Below the pieces are notes generated by a model. The model was given only the letters and a program-made list of their open reading frames with translations. It did not search any database and was not told where the DNA came from. This document shows positions 10,721 through 20,084 of a stretch of DNA of 64,000 nucleotides, one piece after another (position 1 is the first letter of the stretch; every line of letters begins with the position of its first letter). Location of the stretch: assembly GCF_963678635.1 (NCBI RefSeq), contig NC_087067.1, forward strand, positions 29,004,403-29,068,402, given 5' to 3'. The stretch comes from Symsagittifera roscoffensis. Taxonomy: Eukaryota; Xenacoelomorpha; Acoela; Convolutidae. The position numbers and the translations under genes are program-made.

Positions 10721-11410
10721 ATAGTGTCAAACTGTTTGAAGTATTTTAACTGAATACGACATTTCGGCTCTTTTTCCTTTTCCCCCCACCTCAAACGAGC
10801 TTCATTTTTTTAGTGTAACGAGTGGTTTTACGAGGTTGAGTATGAAGACCAAATATGTTTGTCGTGGCCTTATTAGTCTGTATGTAAATTTTCATAACAA
10901 TCCGATAAAGTGGTCAACAAATTTACATGTAAAAATTCGCACGTGGGGGGGGGGGAAGGAAAAAGAGCCGACATTTCGTATGATAAACTTGGAACAAGTG
11001 GCTTTTACTTTCTTGACAAATACACTTAAGACTTGATTGCTGTGCTGGTATTTTGATGGGTTTGAGTGCTCAGTTAGTGAAAGGATTATCAACCAGAGTC
11101 CGTGACAAAAAACTAGGCGTGAAACGGGATCTATGTGCCCGAGTTACTTCAGAAATTAGTCCATACGACCTTGCACTTGTCCAAATTTTGCATGAAAGGA
11201 TAATGAAAGATGTCGGTTTGGCCTCTGATTTAGTCGTCTCAAATCAAAGCAAACTACCGTTTTGCGTTGAAGTGATACTTTACTAAAAAGACGAGATAAA
11301 AAAGATCAGATTTGGTTTTGGAGAAAAATTATTCGTAATTCCTGGGAGACTTCTGCAGAAACAAGAGAATTTAACTAGAAGGAAATCGTTTTACTACTAA
11401 TTTAATCAGT
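10721..11410 (+). repeat. Nested ~690-bp direct repeat, copy b
   Basis: Partner of 9961-10648; both start at ATAGTGTCAAACTG and end at TTTAATCAGT. The spacer between them begins with a repeat of that end (AGTAATTTAATCAG). Second-unit copy at 33837-34526. Confidence 0.95.
11053..11286 (+). CDS. Hypothetical 77-codon frame in the 690-bp repeat (copy b)
   Basis: Same 77 codons as 10291-10524. Nothing nearby suggests a promoter or a partner exon. Confidence 0.2.
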   Translation: MMGLSAQLVKGLSTRVRDKKLGVKRDLCARVTSEISPYDLALVQILHERIMKDVGLASDLVVSNQSKLPFCVEVILY

Positions 11411-12213
11411 TAAAAAGCTATTTTAAGGGTTTTCGAATCAAACGTAATTGCTGCGCATGATTAGTCATTTTCCATACAAATCATGCATGGATGTGTATGG
11501 TTGCGCATTATCTTCTATGGTGGGCAACCCGGGTGGGGGGGGGGGGCAGGGGGGAGCTGCACTGATACCGAAGTCAGGCTTCACTGATTTCACAAGATCA
11601 AGCTTGTTTAATGGGGAGGTGAGAAAAATTTGAGCCTTGCTGCCACCCAAAGTCAGGGGTAAAAGTATAAGCATGTTTGCCAGACATGCCGGCCTAAAAT
11701 GGCAGAATCTTCACATATTCTCAAAAAATTTGTTCTGGATGGGTTGGTTTGGTTAAATGTTTCAGTCTTTGTCCGCCAATTTCGCTCAAAATAATGTTTG
11801 ATTGTTCGTCAAACGTTATTGATCTAATTACAATACGTGGTCCCCGCATTTAAGAAAAGTGAAAACAAATCGTTTATAATGGATTTTGTAGTCTATAAAG
11901 TTGTAAATATAATCGATTCACATGTTATGTTCAGACAACAAAATTGGACTAAAAATGGATTTCAATCCATTTTTTTTCGCCAAAAGAAAAAGCATTATAA
12001 CTCATTTCGAATCCATTATAATGGATTTTATAATAAGTAGGAAATCACATTAAAATGGATTTTTTTCCACTTTATTTTTGTTTCGCGCGTCGTGCAAAAT
12101 TTTGCATGAATTTCTGCATTTATCAAGTGATTTATGCGGAAACTTTGCAAAGCGATTGTACGGCCTAACCCATTTCTAAACCTAAACTCAATTTGCAAAA
12201 AGATTCCGTTAAC

Positions 12214-12404
12214 TTCCCCCCCCCTAACGTTTGCCCTTTTGCTCCCCTTCAATCCCCCCTAACGTTTGCCCGTTTGCTCCCCCCCCCCCCCCCCACCTAA
12301 ACACTCCCCCCACCTGGACCCATCCCCCCACTGAGCCCAACCTCCCCCCCCACTACTGAACCCAACCTCCCCCCTACCCCCACTGAACCCAACCCCCCCC
12401 CCCC
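12214..12404. repeat. C-rich low-complexity tract
   Basis: Runs of 5 to 16 C separated by CTAACGTTTGCCC and ACTGAACCCAACC units. Run lengths are identical in the second-unit copy (35330-35520), including the run of 16, which is unusual for homopolymers that mutate and miscall readily. Confidence 0.95.
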
Positions 12405-12618
12405 AATATTTCTAATAATTTAACAAAATTGTTGAAAGGAACAGAATTCAGTTTTTGAGTAACTTAAAAAAATTATCAAAGTTAGGCAGACAAAAATTAA
12501 ATTGAACAACAATTAACCAATGTAAGCAACTTTAGTTTAAAACGTAGAAAAGGTTTTATGTGTGTTGAAATTCGTTATCTCAGTGAAGTGAAAAAAAATC
12601 GATTATAATTTAGTTTCA

Positions 12619-12760
12619 TTGTCAGTGTCCACAAAAGTGAAAAAAAAAAACGAATATAATGGATGAAAAAAGGAGTTTGTTGCTTCGAAAAATAGTAATA
12701 TTATAATCCATTTTTAGTTGATTATAATCGATTTGTTTTCACTTTTGTGGACACTGACAA
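12619..12760. repeat. Perfect 25-bp inverted repeat hairpin
   Basis: Arms 12619-12643 and 12736-12760 are exact reverse complements built on TTGTCAGTGTCCACAAAAGT. The loop is ~92 bp. It could be a small MITE or the inner end of the larger TIR element. Second-unit copy at 35735-35876. Confidence 0.85.
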
Positions 12761-12811
12761 GGATACTCAATCATAATCAATTTTTATTCATGGAATTCTA
12801 ATGCGGGACCC

Positions 12812-14149
12812 TTATTAAATTCACTTGGCCGAACTGTTTCAGTAATTGTCGTTAAAAGATTGAACTCATTTCGAAATCTTTTTACAAGTAAGATAGAAAT
12901 TAAGCTCACGTTAAGGTTTTTTTTTGTTCCGACTTTCAAACCAAACGAGGAGTTTTATGCTTGCGGTGGTTTTTTCAGTCAAACAGTTTTCGATTGCTTA
13001 ACAAGTTTTTTTGGCTGAAAGTTGTTTGAGTTGGTCTAGAGCAGTTTTTTTCTTTAGAAGATGGTACAGTCGATTCAGGGTTGCTTCAGTCAGTTTTTGT
13101 AAACAATATTTTACAAGGTTTTGAAATCGTGAGAAAATTATTTTATTTATCGATTGCAATTCACTTTCGTATAAAGTGAATAACAATAGCCCGAAACGCA
13201 ACACTGTGATTTTACCCATTCAGTTAAATAGAAATTAGATTCAGTTTTCATTTGTTCGAACTTGTTCCTTTATTGATCTGATATGTCCCAAAATTCTGTC
13301 GTCGAAATATTTTCGATTCGATTTGTAAAACAAGGTTCAATTTCTCAACAAGTTATGCGATCGAAAACACTTTTGCGTTAGAAAAATTCATTGTTTTGAC
13401 AGGGTTAATCCAACGAGCTAAACAGTTCTAAAATTTAATTTTTAGACTTGAACGTTTTCTTATTTTTAGATAACAATTCTAAAAATTCAAATTTTAGGCC
13501 ACCAATTTGCTTCATTGGTCCGTGTCTAAAAAATTGCATATAGACAAAAAAAAGTACATTCTATCATTGAAAAAAATTTTACGCTGAAAAAACTTATACT
13601 TTTTTTTTAATTCTGCTTCTTACATTTGCAATGAAAAGGCTTCAGTTGAACTAATGTGTAGAACATTTTTCAATAATTTTCTTCAATTTTTTGAATATAT
13701 AGTTAATTTTCAAATCATAATAGTTTCGAAAATATCTTTGTCGAATCAACGCGCGTTGTCCAAATGTTTTGTAATTTTTGACGCTCCAACGTGTTGTCCA
13801 AATTATTTACCCATAGTGTTATCATAATGTCTCCACAACTACGTGAAAAGCTCAATGAGTTGGTAATTATTCTAATTTCACCCGGAGGCATTGTAAAAAT
13901 AAAACCTATACCACTATTACAGAAGATACGTTCTTTACCGATTTGAGGGATACGGATCTAAAATAGTCACCAAATTTGGTTCTTCTTGGTACATATCATT
14001 TTCTTTATATATTTTACATTGTCCGAATACATATTTTTGAGATTATGATATTTTACATATTTTACACTGTCCGAATAGTAAAAATTTTCCAGTGATTATT
14101 ATTTTTAAAAATTCTGTTCTTTTGATTGCATAAAAACATTGAATCCTAA
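12812..14149. other. Intergenic, no gene recognised
   Basis: AT-rich with short accidental frames only. Near 13755-13805 the motif CAACGYG(C/T)GTTGTCCAAAT occurs twice, and near 13985-14075 ATTTTACA(T/C)TGTCCGAATA occurs twice. Same content at 35928-37265. Confidence 0.4.
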
Positions 14150-15058
14150 CCCATTCTGTGTCTTGCAGAAATTACTTTGGAAATGCGTATGAATTATAGT
14201 TGTTTGTCTTGCTTGTTTTGCGGAACAATTTTTCGAGTTTCATTGCTTTTTCGAGTGTTATTCTACTAAGTTTCTGGGTAGATACTTTTACTGATTCCGA
14301 ACCTACTTTTTTAAAAAGTTTTACCCATATGTTAGTTTTTTGGCAAATGAAAACAGTTCACTTGGCAATCTCATAAAAACTTGAGCCGTATAGGGGTACC
14401 CACTTCGGATTGGGCCATATTTGCATCGAAGCTCATTTCAGACAGACAATTTCTCAGTTTTGATTGAAGCCCTATTCTTGCTTTTTGAAGTCAAGTTTTG
14501 GCAGCGCCTTTTTCTGGTTTTTCTCCAATCCCTACTTAAAGTATCAGTACTAATGCAGTGCAATAGCTTTATTTCTAGCGCCAAACACAAAAATTGTGTG
14601 TTTGTGATGTTTTTGAGCTCCAAGCACTATTGTTTTTGTTTCACTGCATTTGATGCAACTTAATTGCTTATATGAGGGTGCTTACTTGACGTTATGCCAA
14701 ATTTTGTTCTTGATAGAGCTCAATTGTATGATTGTCTCGAATGTTTGTATTTATGTATGAATCATGAGGCCAGACTTCTGATAGTTTAATTTTTTTCTTT
14801 ACAGCAAATTCAAACACGAGCGTCATTTCGCGCAATTTCAAAGAAAAACAGAACTAACAGCTGGCGAATGAACGCTTATAATTTAAAAAAAACTAAGAGA
14901 AAAAAATTCCTAATCTTTTTAATGAAAGATTACTGTCTGGGGTTTTGGTGTACTTTGGAATCGGAATATTTGTTTATTCTGTTTTTGAATCTATCTGTTA
15001 AGTTTTTTTGGATTTTGTTTTGAACCTTTTGTCATTTTTTTTGCATATAGGCGCAGCA
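14150..15058 (+). repeat. ~0.9-kb dispersed repeat, copy B
   Basis: Diverged partner of 6290-7165 in the same orientation, sharing the landmarks listed there and ending at TTTTTTTTGCATATAGG. Second-unit copy at 37266-38174. Confidence 0.75.
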
Positions 15059-15114
15059 ACTGAGTAACGGATTTAAGCGATCCCCCAACACAATTGTCGG
15101 CGCTTACCTAATTT

Positions 15115-15365
15115 TATGAAATCATGATAAGCCGCAACTAAGCCAAAAAAACTTTGGTAAACGCCAGTTGAGCCGCAACTAAAAAAGTGCTTAAAACATC
15201 TTTAAAACAAAGAGTGCTACCAAAATTTCTTTCCAAACAACGCAAAACCAGACAACTAAGCCGAATCAGCATCAGCCAAAATCAAATTGACTGAATGAAG
15301 CTTTTGAACGAAACAAAAGACAGAAATAAATTCGAAAAAACAAATAATAAATGCGTCTTCGAGTG
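15115..15365 (+). repeat. GAGCCGCAACTAA-type dispersed repeat
   Basis: Contains two copies of AGCCGCAACTAA (near 15132 and 15171) around CTTTGGTAAACGCC, and ends in an A-rich stretch. A diverged relative lies in a polybromo intron at about 60960-61200 (CGGCAACTAAGGCGGAAAACTTTGGG...GTTGAGCCG). Second-unit copy at 38231-38481. Confidence 0.5.
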
Positions 15366-15675
15366 TTTAGTACAAACATAACTTATTTTTATGTATTACT
15401 TATCCATTCGTGGGAAATTAAAAGACATTGCTGCGTGTCGAGTGATGTCTCTGAAACCCTTCTTCAGTGTATGAGAATATTAAACAAATTTGCATTTTAA
15501 TTCTTTTTTCAATGCCCCCATTAAAATTTAGCACAACAGCAACAATGTTTTGATAGTAATAAGGTTTGAAATTGGTAGATCCCTTATGCCTAATGGTTTA
15601 GTTTTGCCTTCTTTTTTAAGAAACGCGGTTAGTACAAATTTTTTTTGTCCAGATTATGCCCATGTATTTGATTTC

Positions 15676-17480
15676 TTACTGTTTTTCAGGTTCATGACCT
15701 CTTAGTAATAAATCGATATCAAAGGATGTTTTCAAGAACTTCATATATTTTGACTTAGTTTTGTTAAATATCAAGTGTTTTGTAAATAAATCAATTAGAC
15801 ACATCTTCAAGTTTTGTCTTCCTAGAGAAACTTGACTATACAAGTCAGCAAACATTGTCACCTTACTGTGCTGACATACATTGGGTAAGTCAAAAAAATA
15901 CAAAATTGGTTAAAATGGTCCCAGAAATAACCCCCGCGGAACCGTCAGTTAATCAATTTTGTTCCAGGTTCTTTTTTCTCCCAACATCACAAATTGGTTC
16001 TGGCGAGTAGGATTTCATTAATTCTAATAGTGGTCCCCTCAGCCCGTAATTTTATCAATTCTGTTCAACCGTATCGAACGTTTTTGAGAGATCAATTAAA
16101 ACAATAACAGATCCATTTTAGAGGCCATTGTTTCTCTTAGGATAGCTGAAGCCTGCGATACGGCATCAACTGTTTACTGTTGCTTTCTTATCTAAATGGG
16201 TTTTTGCAAATTACAGCGCGTTTTTGTCAAGAAAATGATTAAACTATTTGTTAAGTGTTTTTTTTTCTATAATTTAGGACAACAGATGTAGCAAAAACAA
16301 TAGTCTGTAACTTGTGCATTCTGTTTTTCCTGCTTTGGAAATTGGCAAAATTTTAAACATTCTAGGAGTTTTCGGGAAACTTTGTTCCAAAAAGCATCAA
16401 GTTGCGTTGCTAATTGAGCGAAAAGACTACATTTTGAAGGATTTATTTTCTGAGTTAGTATATTAATTAAGCCTTCAGTGTCTTTTGATGATTTTTTCTC
16501 TAGCAAAATTTTTTTTCTATCAATTCATTATATTGCTGATGTTCTTTAGTTTCAACCAGAACCATGGTTGCTTGAACTGGCTTCACATGTGGGAAATTAG
16601 GAGTTCCGGTAGATTTTATTGCTAGATTCTTGCCTAAATTAACCCAAAAAAAATTCAGGTCATTAGCATTAAAGTTAGGCGTTTTCCTCGTCTTTTCGCT
16701 CTTTGAGTTCATCAATTGCTTTAAATAAGGGTCTTTTTTTCATGTAAGATTTTTTTTCATGGGAAAGTCGTTTTGTTTTAGTGATCGCCTGCTTCAATTT
16801 ATTATGTATTTGCCTGTAGCTTAATTTTTTCTGTTTCGTAATCTTTTGATTCAAAACTATTCTTTTATTTAGCGCTCATTTGGTTTTAGCGTGGGATCCA
16901 GTTCTTAGTTTCAACATTTTGATTTCATTTTACTGGTTGCATGGCTATAAATTCAGCAACTGATTTTTTAAATGTTTTTTTTTTTCAAACTTTTCAAAAG
17001 CTGAGCTAATGTTAAATACAAAAATTTAGTAGCAATGGGGTCCAATTGTCGGTATCAAAAGTAATTCAAGTCCAGGCACTCATTTTTGTCGTTTAGTTTA
17101 ATATTTGGACGATGAAAACTTTTTTCTCTCTGATTAAAGATCTGTGACCCTCTATATGATTTAAAAAGTTTGAAGTAAACTCAACGTTAGAATGATCATT
17201 TGAGTTTGTTTGTTTTACATAAAATTGACCTGCAAATTTTGCATAGAAAAATTCAATGATTTTAAATTTTGTGGGTTTATCTAGCTGTTTGATTTATATC
17301 AATAAGCTGTAGATTCATAAGAAGAAAAGTGTTTTTTAATTTTTGTTGTTAATTTTGCTCAAGTCTATGTATGTTGGCATCCCCGCATACTTCGTGTTTC
17401 TGATTCGTAAGTTTTGAAAGATGGTCAAATGATTCTGTAGAAGATCTACAAAGTTAGGAGAATTATGAGAATAACAATCT
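15676..17480 (-). mobile_element. Second LINE remnant: endonuclease and reverse transcriptase
   Basis: Dead non-LTR retrotransposon on the minus strand, read across several frames. Near 17350-17400 is VCGDANIH, the endonuclease (APE-type) GDFN motif. Near 16600-16715 is FFWVNLGKNLA, the linker before RT. Near 16060-16105 is IVLIDLSKTFDTV, the RT motif with its first catalytic aspartate. Near 15870-15960 is VPRG followed by a LGPF and FDLPNVCQHSKVTMFADLYSQ track; FADL stands where FADD is expected. LIFNKTKSKYMKF follows (about 15735-15785). Many stops; clearly inactive. Its motifs differ from the plus-strand LINE at 2750-4340, so it is another family or lineage. Confidence 0.8.
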
Positions 17481-18575
17481 TCACGAAAAATGCAAAATTT
17501 TTTTCAGCTATAATTAAGTTGCTTACTGCACATATAAAACACTTAGCAAAACTAAAATTTGTTTTTATTGGTTTGAGACTATGGAGTGATCATAAAGTTC
17601 AAATCAAACTTAGTAAAATCGTAAATAACGTTTTCTTTACATCTGCGTTAACTGAAAAACTTTGATCTAAAAAAATTTGTTAGGGTATTCTCGGTAATCC
17701 CAAAAAAACTGAAAAATACTGGGTATTCCCACAAAAGATAACAATACAACGTACAAGGTTCGAAGTTTTACACTTAAATTTAAAGTAAGTTTGGAAATTA
17801 GGCATTGGAGTTTAAATTTCTTATCTTAATTGAAAACAACAATTTTTTAAAATGTAACAGCAATAACTCTGCTTGCTGTGCAAAGAACAGAATGTTCCCA
17901 TCACACTTAATCACTTAATCATGCAAAAAAATAAAGAATGAAAAAAAAACATTTTGAAGCAATTTCGAGGGTTGCAGGAATGGGTTCAAATCAGACTCAG
18001 ATCATACGATGATAGCTACGGTGAAACATATTTCTAAAGCAGATTTGACACATCATCCACCAATCCTCTGCTCACATTTATGCTGAAAAACGGAAATATT
18101 CTGTCTTGTTTTTTTTCGATACTGAGGAAAGTTTCCATGTTTTGTTAAATAAAAATTCCAGTCATGGTAAAAATAGCACATTTTATCACGGGAATTTTTT
18201 CATTGAAGTGGCTAACTTGATAAGGAAAAGTCTAGTCAGGCCATATATTTTCCGATTCTTTCAAATGACAGTTCAAAAAAGGTTCATCCTGATTTCCACT
18301 ACTTCGCACAATGTTCTGAAGCAAATTGTTTTTCTCAAAAAAATTGTGTTTGATAATATTGAAGCAGAATAAAATCAGATTCGATTCAAATACCAAGCTT
18401 TTGTTATTGATAAACTGAACTACAGATGGAAAACAGAAAATCACATTAAAAAATGATTAACTTTAACGTGAAAAACGATTTTTTTAAAATTATGTCATTT
18501 CGTGAAACTATGTTTTAATTATGGATTCTAAATTATAAACCGAAAAGAAAAACAGATAAAATAGTTAACACTGAT
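17481..18575. other. Intergenic between LINE remnant and transporter
   Basis: AT-rich. The first ~150 bp may be further decayed LINE 5' sequence. On the minus strand, a variant poly(A) signal ATTAAA sits at 18513-18518, about 60 bp beyond the transporter stop; its use is unproven. Same content at 40597-41691. Confidence 0.4.
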
Positions 18576-20084
18576 CTAATCATTGGCGTTTATCAGAGTT
18601 TCTACTTTCAACATATCTTCAGTAATGGCCCATGGCTGCAGATTTCCTGAAGCCAGCAATAGAAAAGCAAAGCCTCCGAACCAAGCGATGGCCGCGAAGG
18701 CATAAAAAGCGTGGAGCCATAACTCTGAGCTGTGGATATTATCCTCTGTGATTTTATTCACCATAATCGGAGCTAAGAATCCGCTAGTTGTTGCCAATGT
18801 ATTTGTGATTCCGAAAATAACGCCCGCAAATTGAGGAGCAATGTCAATGTTGTTGCAATAAAAACCACAATAATTCATACCGTAGAACATTAAACCAACT
18901 GAAATGCAAACAACCGCCAATGTTGCATCACAGCCAGCGTATCCGGCTAAAACTAAAAACAAACCAGATAAAACCGAACTGCCTAGTTGATTAAACTTGC
19001 GAATAAACGTGGTCGACACATATTTTCGGCTCAGTAGGAAGTCGGTTATTTGAGAAGTAAAAATAGCTCCCAAGAAGCAGCTCAACCAAGGTAGGGCGCT
19101 AAGAAAACCGTTTGTAGCGATGTCAAAGTTAAGAACGTTTGATAAAAATTGAGGCAAGAAAGACATCAATCCATAGTTAATAAATACCGAGCAAAAATTT
19201 GCAATCAAAATTCCATAAAACGGCAAACTGGTGAAGATTCCTTTCCAAGGAATCACATGTGATTTGGTTTCGTCCACTTGTGAATTCTGTTTAATGAACT
19301 GTTTTTCGCTTTCAGAGATTCTAGGATGTTTATCAGGCGAGTCAAATACTGTTAGACACCAAGCGACGTACCAAATAATGGCCAGTAAACCGTTGCAATA
19401 GAAACCCAAAGGCCATCCGTTCCATAAGTCAAGAGTGCACAAATAGCCGATTATAGGTTGGGTGGCCATATTGCCGAAACTCGAACCGGAAACTGATAAA
19501 GCGGCCATCATACTTCGTTCGTTTTTAGGAGACCATCGACTCACTAAATGACTAAACGCTGGAAAGGTTGCAGCTTCTGCCACGCCTTCCAAAACCCGGA
19601 GAAAGATCAACCAATTGACTCCTAAATATGAAACCGGAGGAGTGAAAATAGTTAGAACACCAGTGAAAAACACTCCCAGTCCAAACAAATGCTTTGCCCC
19701 ATATTTGGAAGCCAAGTAACCAGCTGGTATTTGAGTTACCATATATCCGTAATAAAAAGCTCCAAGTACATTAGCTTGCTCAGTTGTTGACCAATCGAAA
19801 GTTCCGTCAACGCCGTCGTTAGAACTCGAGTTCGAATCCCGGTCCGGGCAGTTTTCATTTATAGTTTGATTGTCTTCAGAAGTATCTTTCAAAGTCATGT
19901 CAACTAAAGCTACGCTTATGTTCACACGCATGGAGTAAACTAGGAAAAAACCGAGAAAGCCCATAAAAACCAATCGGAACCGAGTAGAAAAAAATCGACC
20001 TCGAAACGTTTCGTGATATTCATAATCCTTGGCAACTAACGTTCGACTTCCCAATAAATCATCGCTTGATGAGGAACGTTCCAT
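18576..20084 (-). CDS. SLC17-type MFS transporter (sialin/VGLUT-like), copy 1
   Basis: A 502-codon single-exon gene, close to the usual 490-580 residues of the SLC17 family (anion/H+ or Na+ symporters of lysosomes, vesicles or plasma membrane: sialic acid, glutamate, phosphate, nucleotides). The first helix ends in RVNISVALVDM (residues 53-63), the SLC17 signature. A glycosylation-prone loop follows with NQT (72-74) and NSS, then FDWSTTEQANVLGAFYYGY (97-114) and the MFS loop GYLASKYGAKHLFG (122-135). RVLEGVAEAATFPAFSH (163-179) and NERS (188-191) match the helix 4-5 region; H179 aligns with a His important in sialin. About twelve hydrophobic segments are visible. The start is the first ATG, with polar residues before helix 1. 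Substrate cannot be told from sequence. No frameshift or stop, so it is probably functional. Absence of introns contrasts with the neighbouring polybromo gene and may mean origin by retroposition. Confidence 0.93.
   Translation of the reverse strand: MERSSSSDDLLGSRTLVAKDYEYHETFRGRFFSTRFRLVFMGFLGFFLVYSMRVNISVALVDMTLKDTSEDNQTINENCPDRDSNSSSNDGVDGTFDWSTTEQANVLGAFYYGYMVTQIPAGYLASKYGAKHLFGLGVFFTGVLTIFTPPVSYLGVNWLIFLRVLEGVAEAATFPAFSHLVSRWSPKNERSMMAALSVSGSSFGNMATQPIIGYLCTLDLWNGWPLGFYCNGLLAIIWYVAWCLTVFDSPDKHPRISESEKQFIKQNSQVDETKSHVIPWKGIFTSLPFYGILIANFCSVFINYGLMSFLPQFLSNVLNFDIATNGFLSALPWLSCFLGAIFTSQITDFLLSRKYVSTTFIRKFNQLGSSVLSGLFLVLAGYAGCDATLAVVCISVGLMFYGMNYCGFYCNNIDIAPQFAGVIFGITNTLATTSGFLAPIMVNKITEDNIHSSELWLHAFYAFAAIAWFGGFAFLLLASGNLQPWAITEDMLKVETLINAND

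Larger units (their letters stand above)
11837..12811. mobile_element. Possible TIR element (~970 bp) with an internal hairpin
   Basis: The left edge GGTCCCCGCATT (11837) is nearly the reverse complement of AATGCGGGACCC (12800-12811). Just inside, AAAAGTGAAAACAAATCG (about 11856) mirrors CGATTTGTTTTCACTTTTG (about 12729). The interior is rich in ATTATAATGGATT motifs in both orientations and includes the C-rich tract. No transposase frame and no clear target-site duplication were seen, so this would be a non-autonomous element at best. Confidence 0.4.

Noticed and set aside
11448-11674. Frames with Gly or Pro runs
   Set aside because: Produced by the G-rich run near 11535; no other coding sign.
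19829-19853. tRNA T-arm-like GAGTTCGAATCCCGGTCCGGG
   Set aside because: It lies inside the intact transporter frame (it encodes the Ser/Asn/Asp loop) with no acceptor stem or anticodon arm around it.
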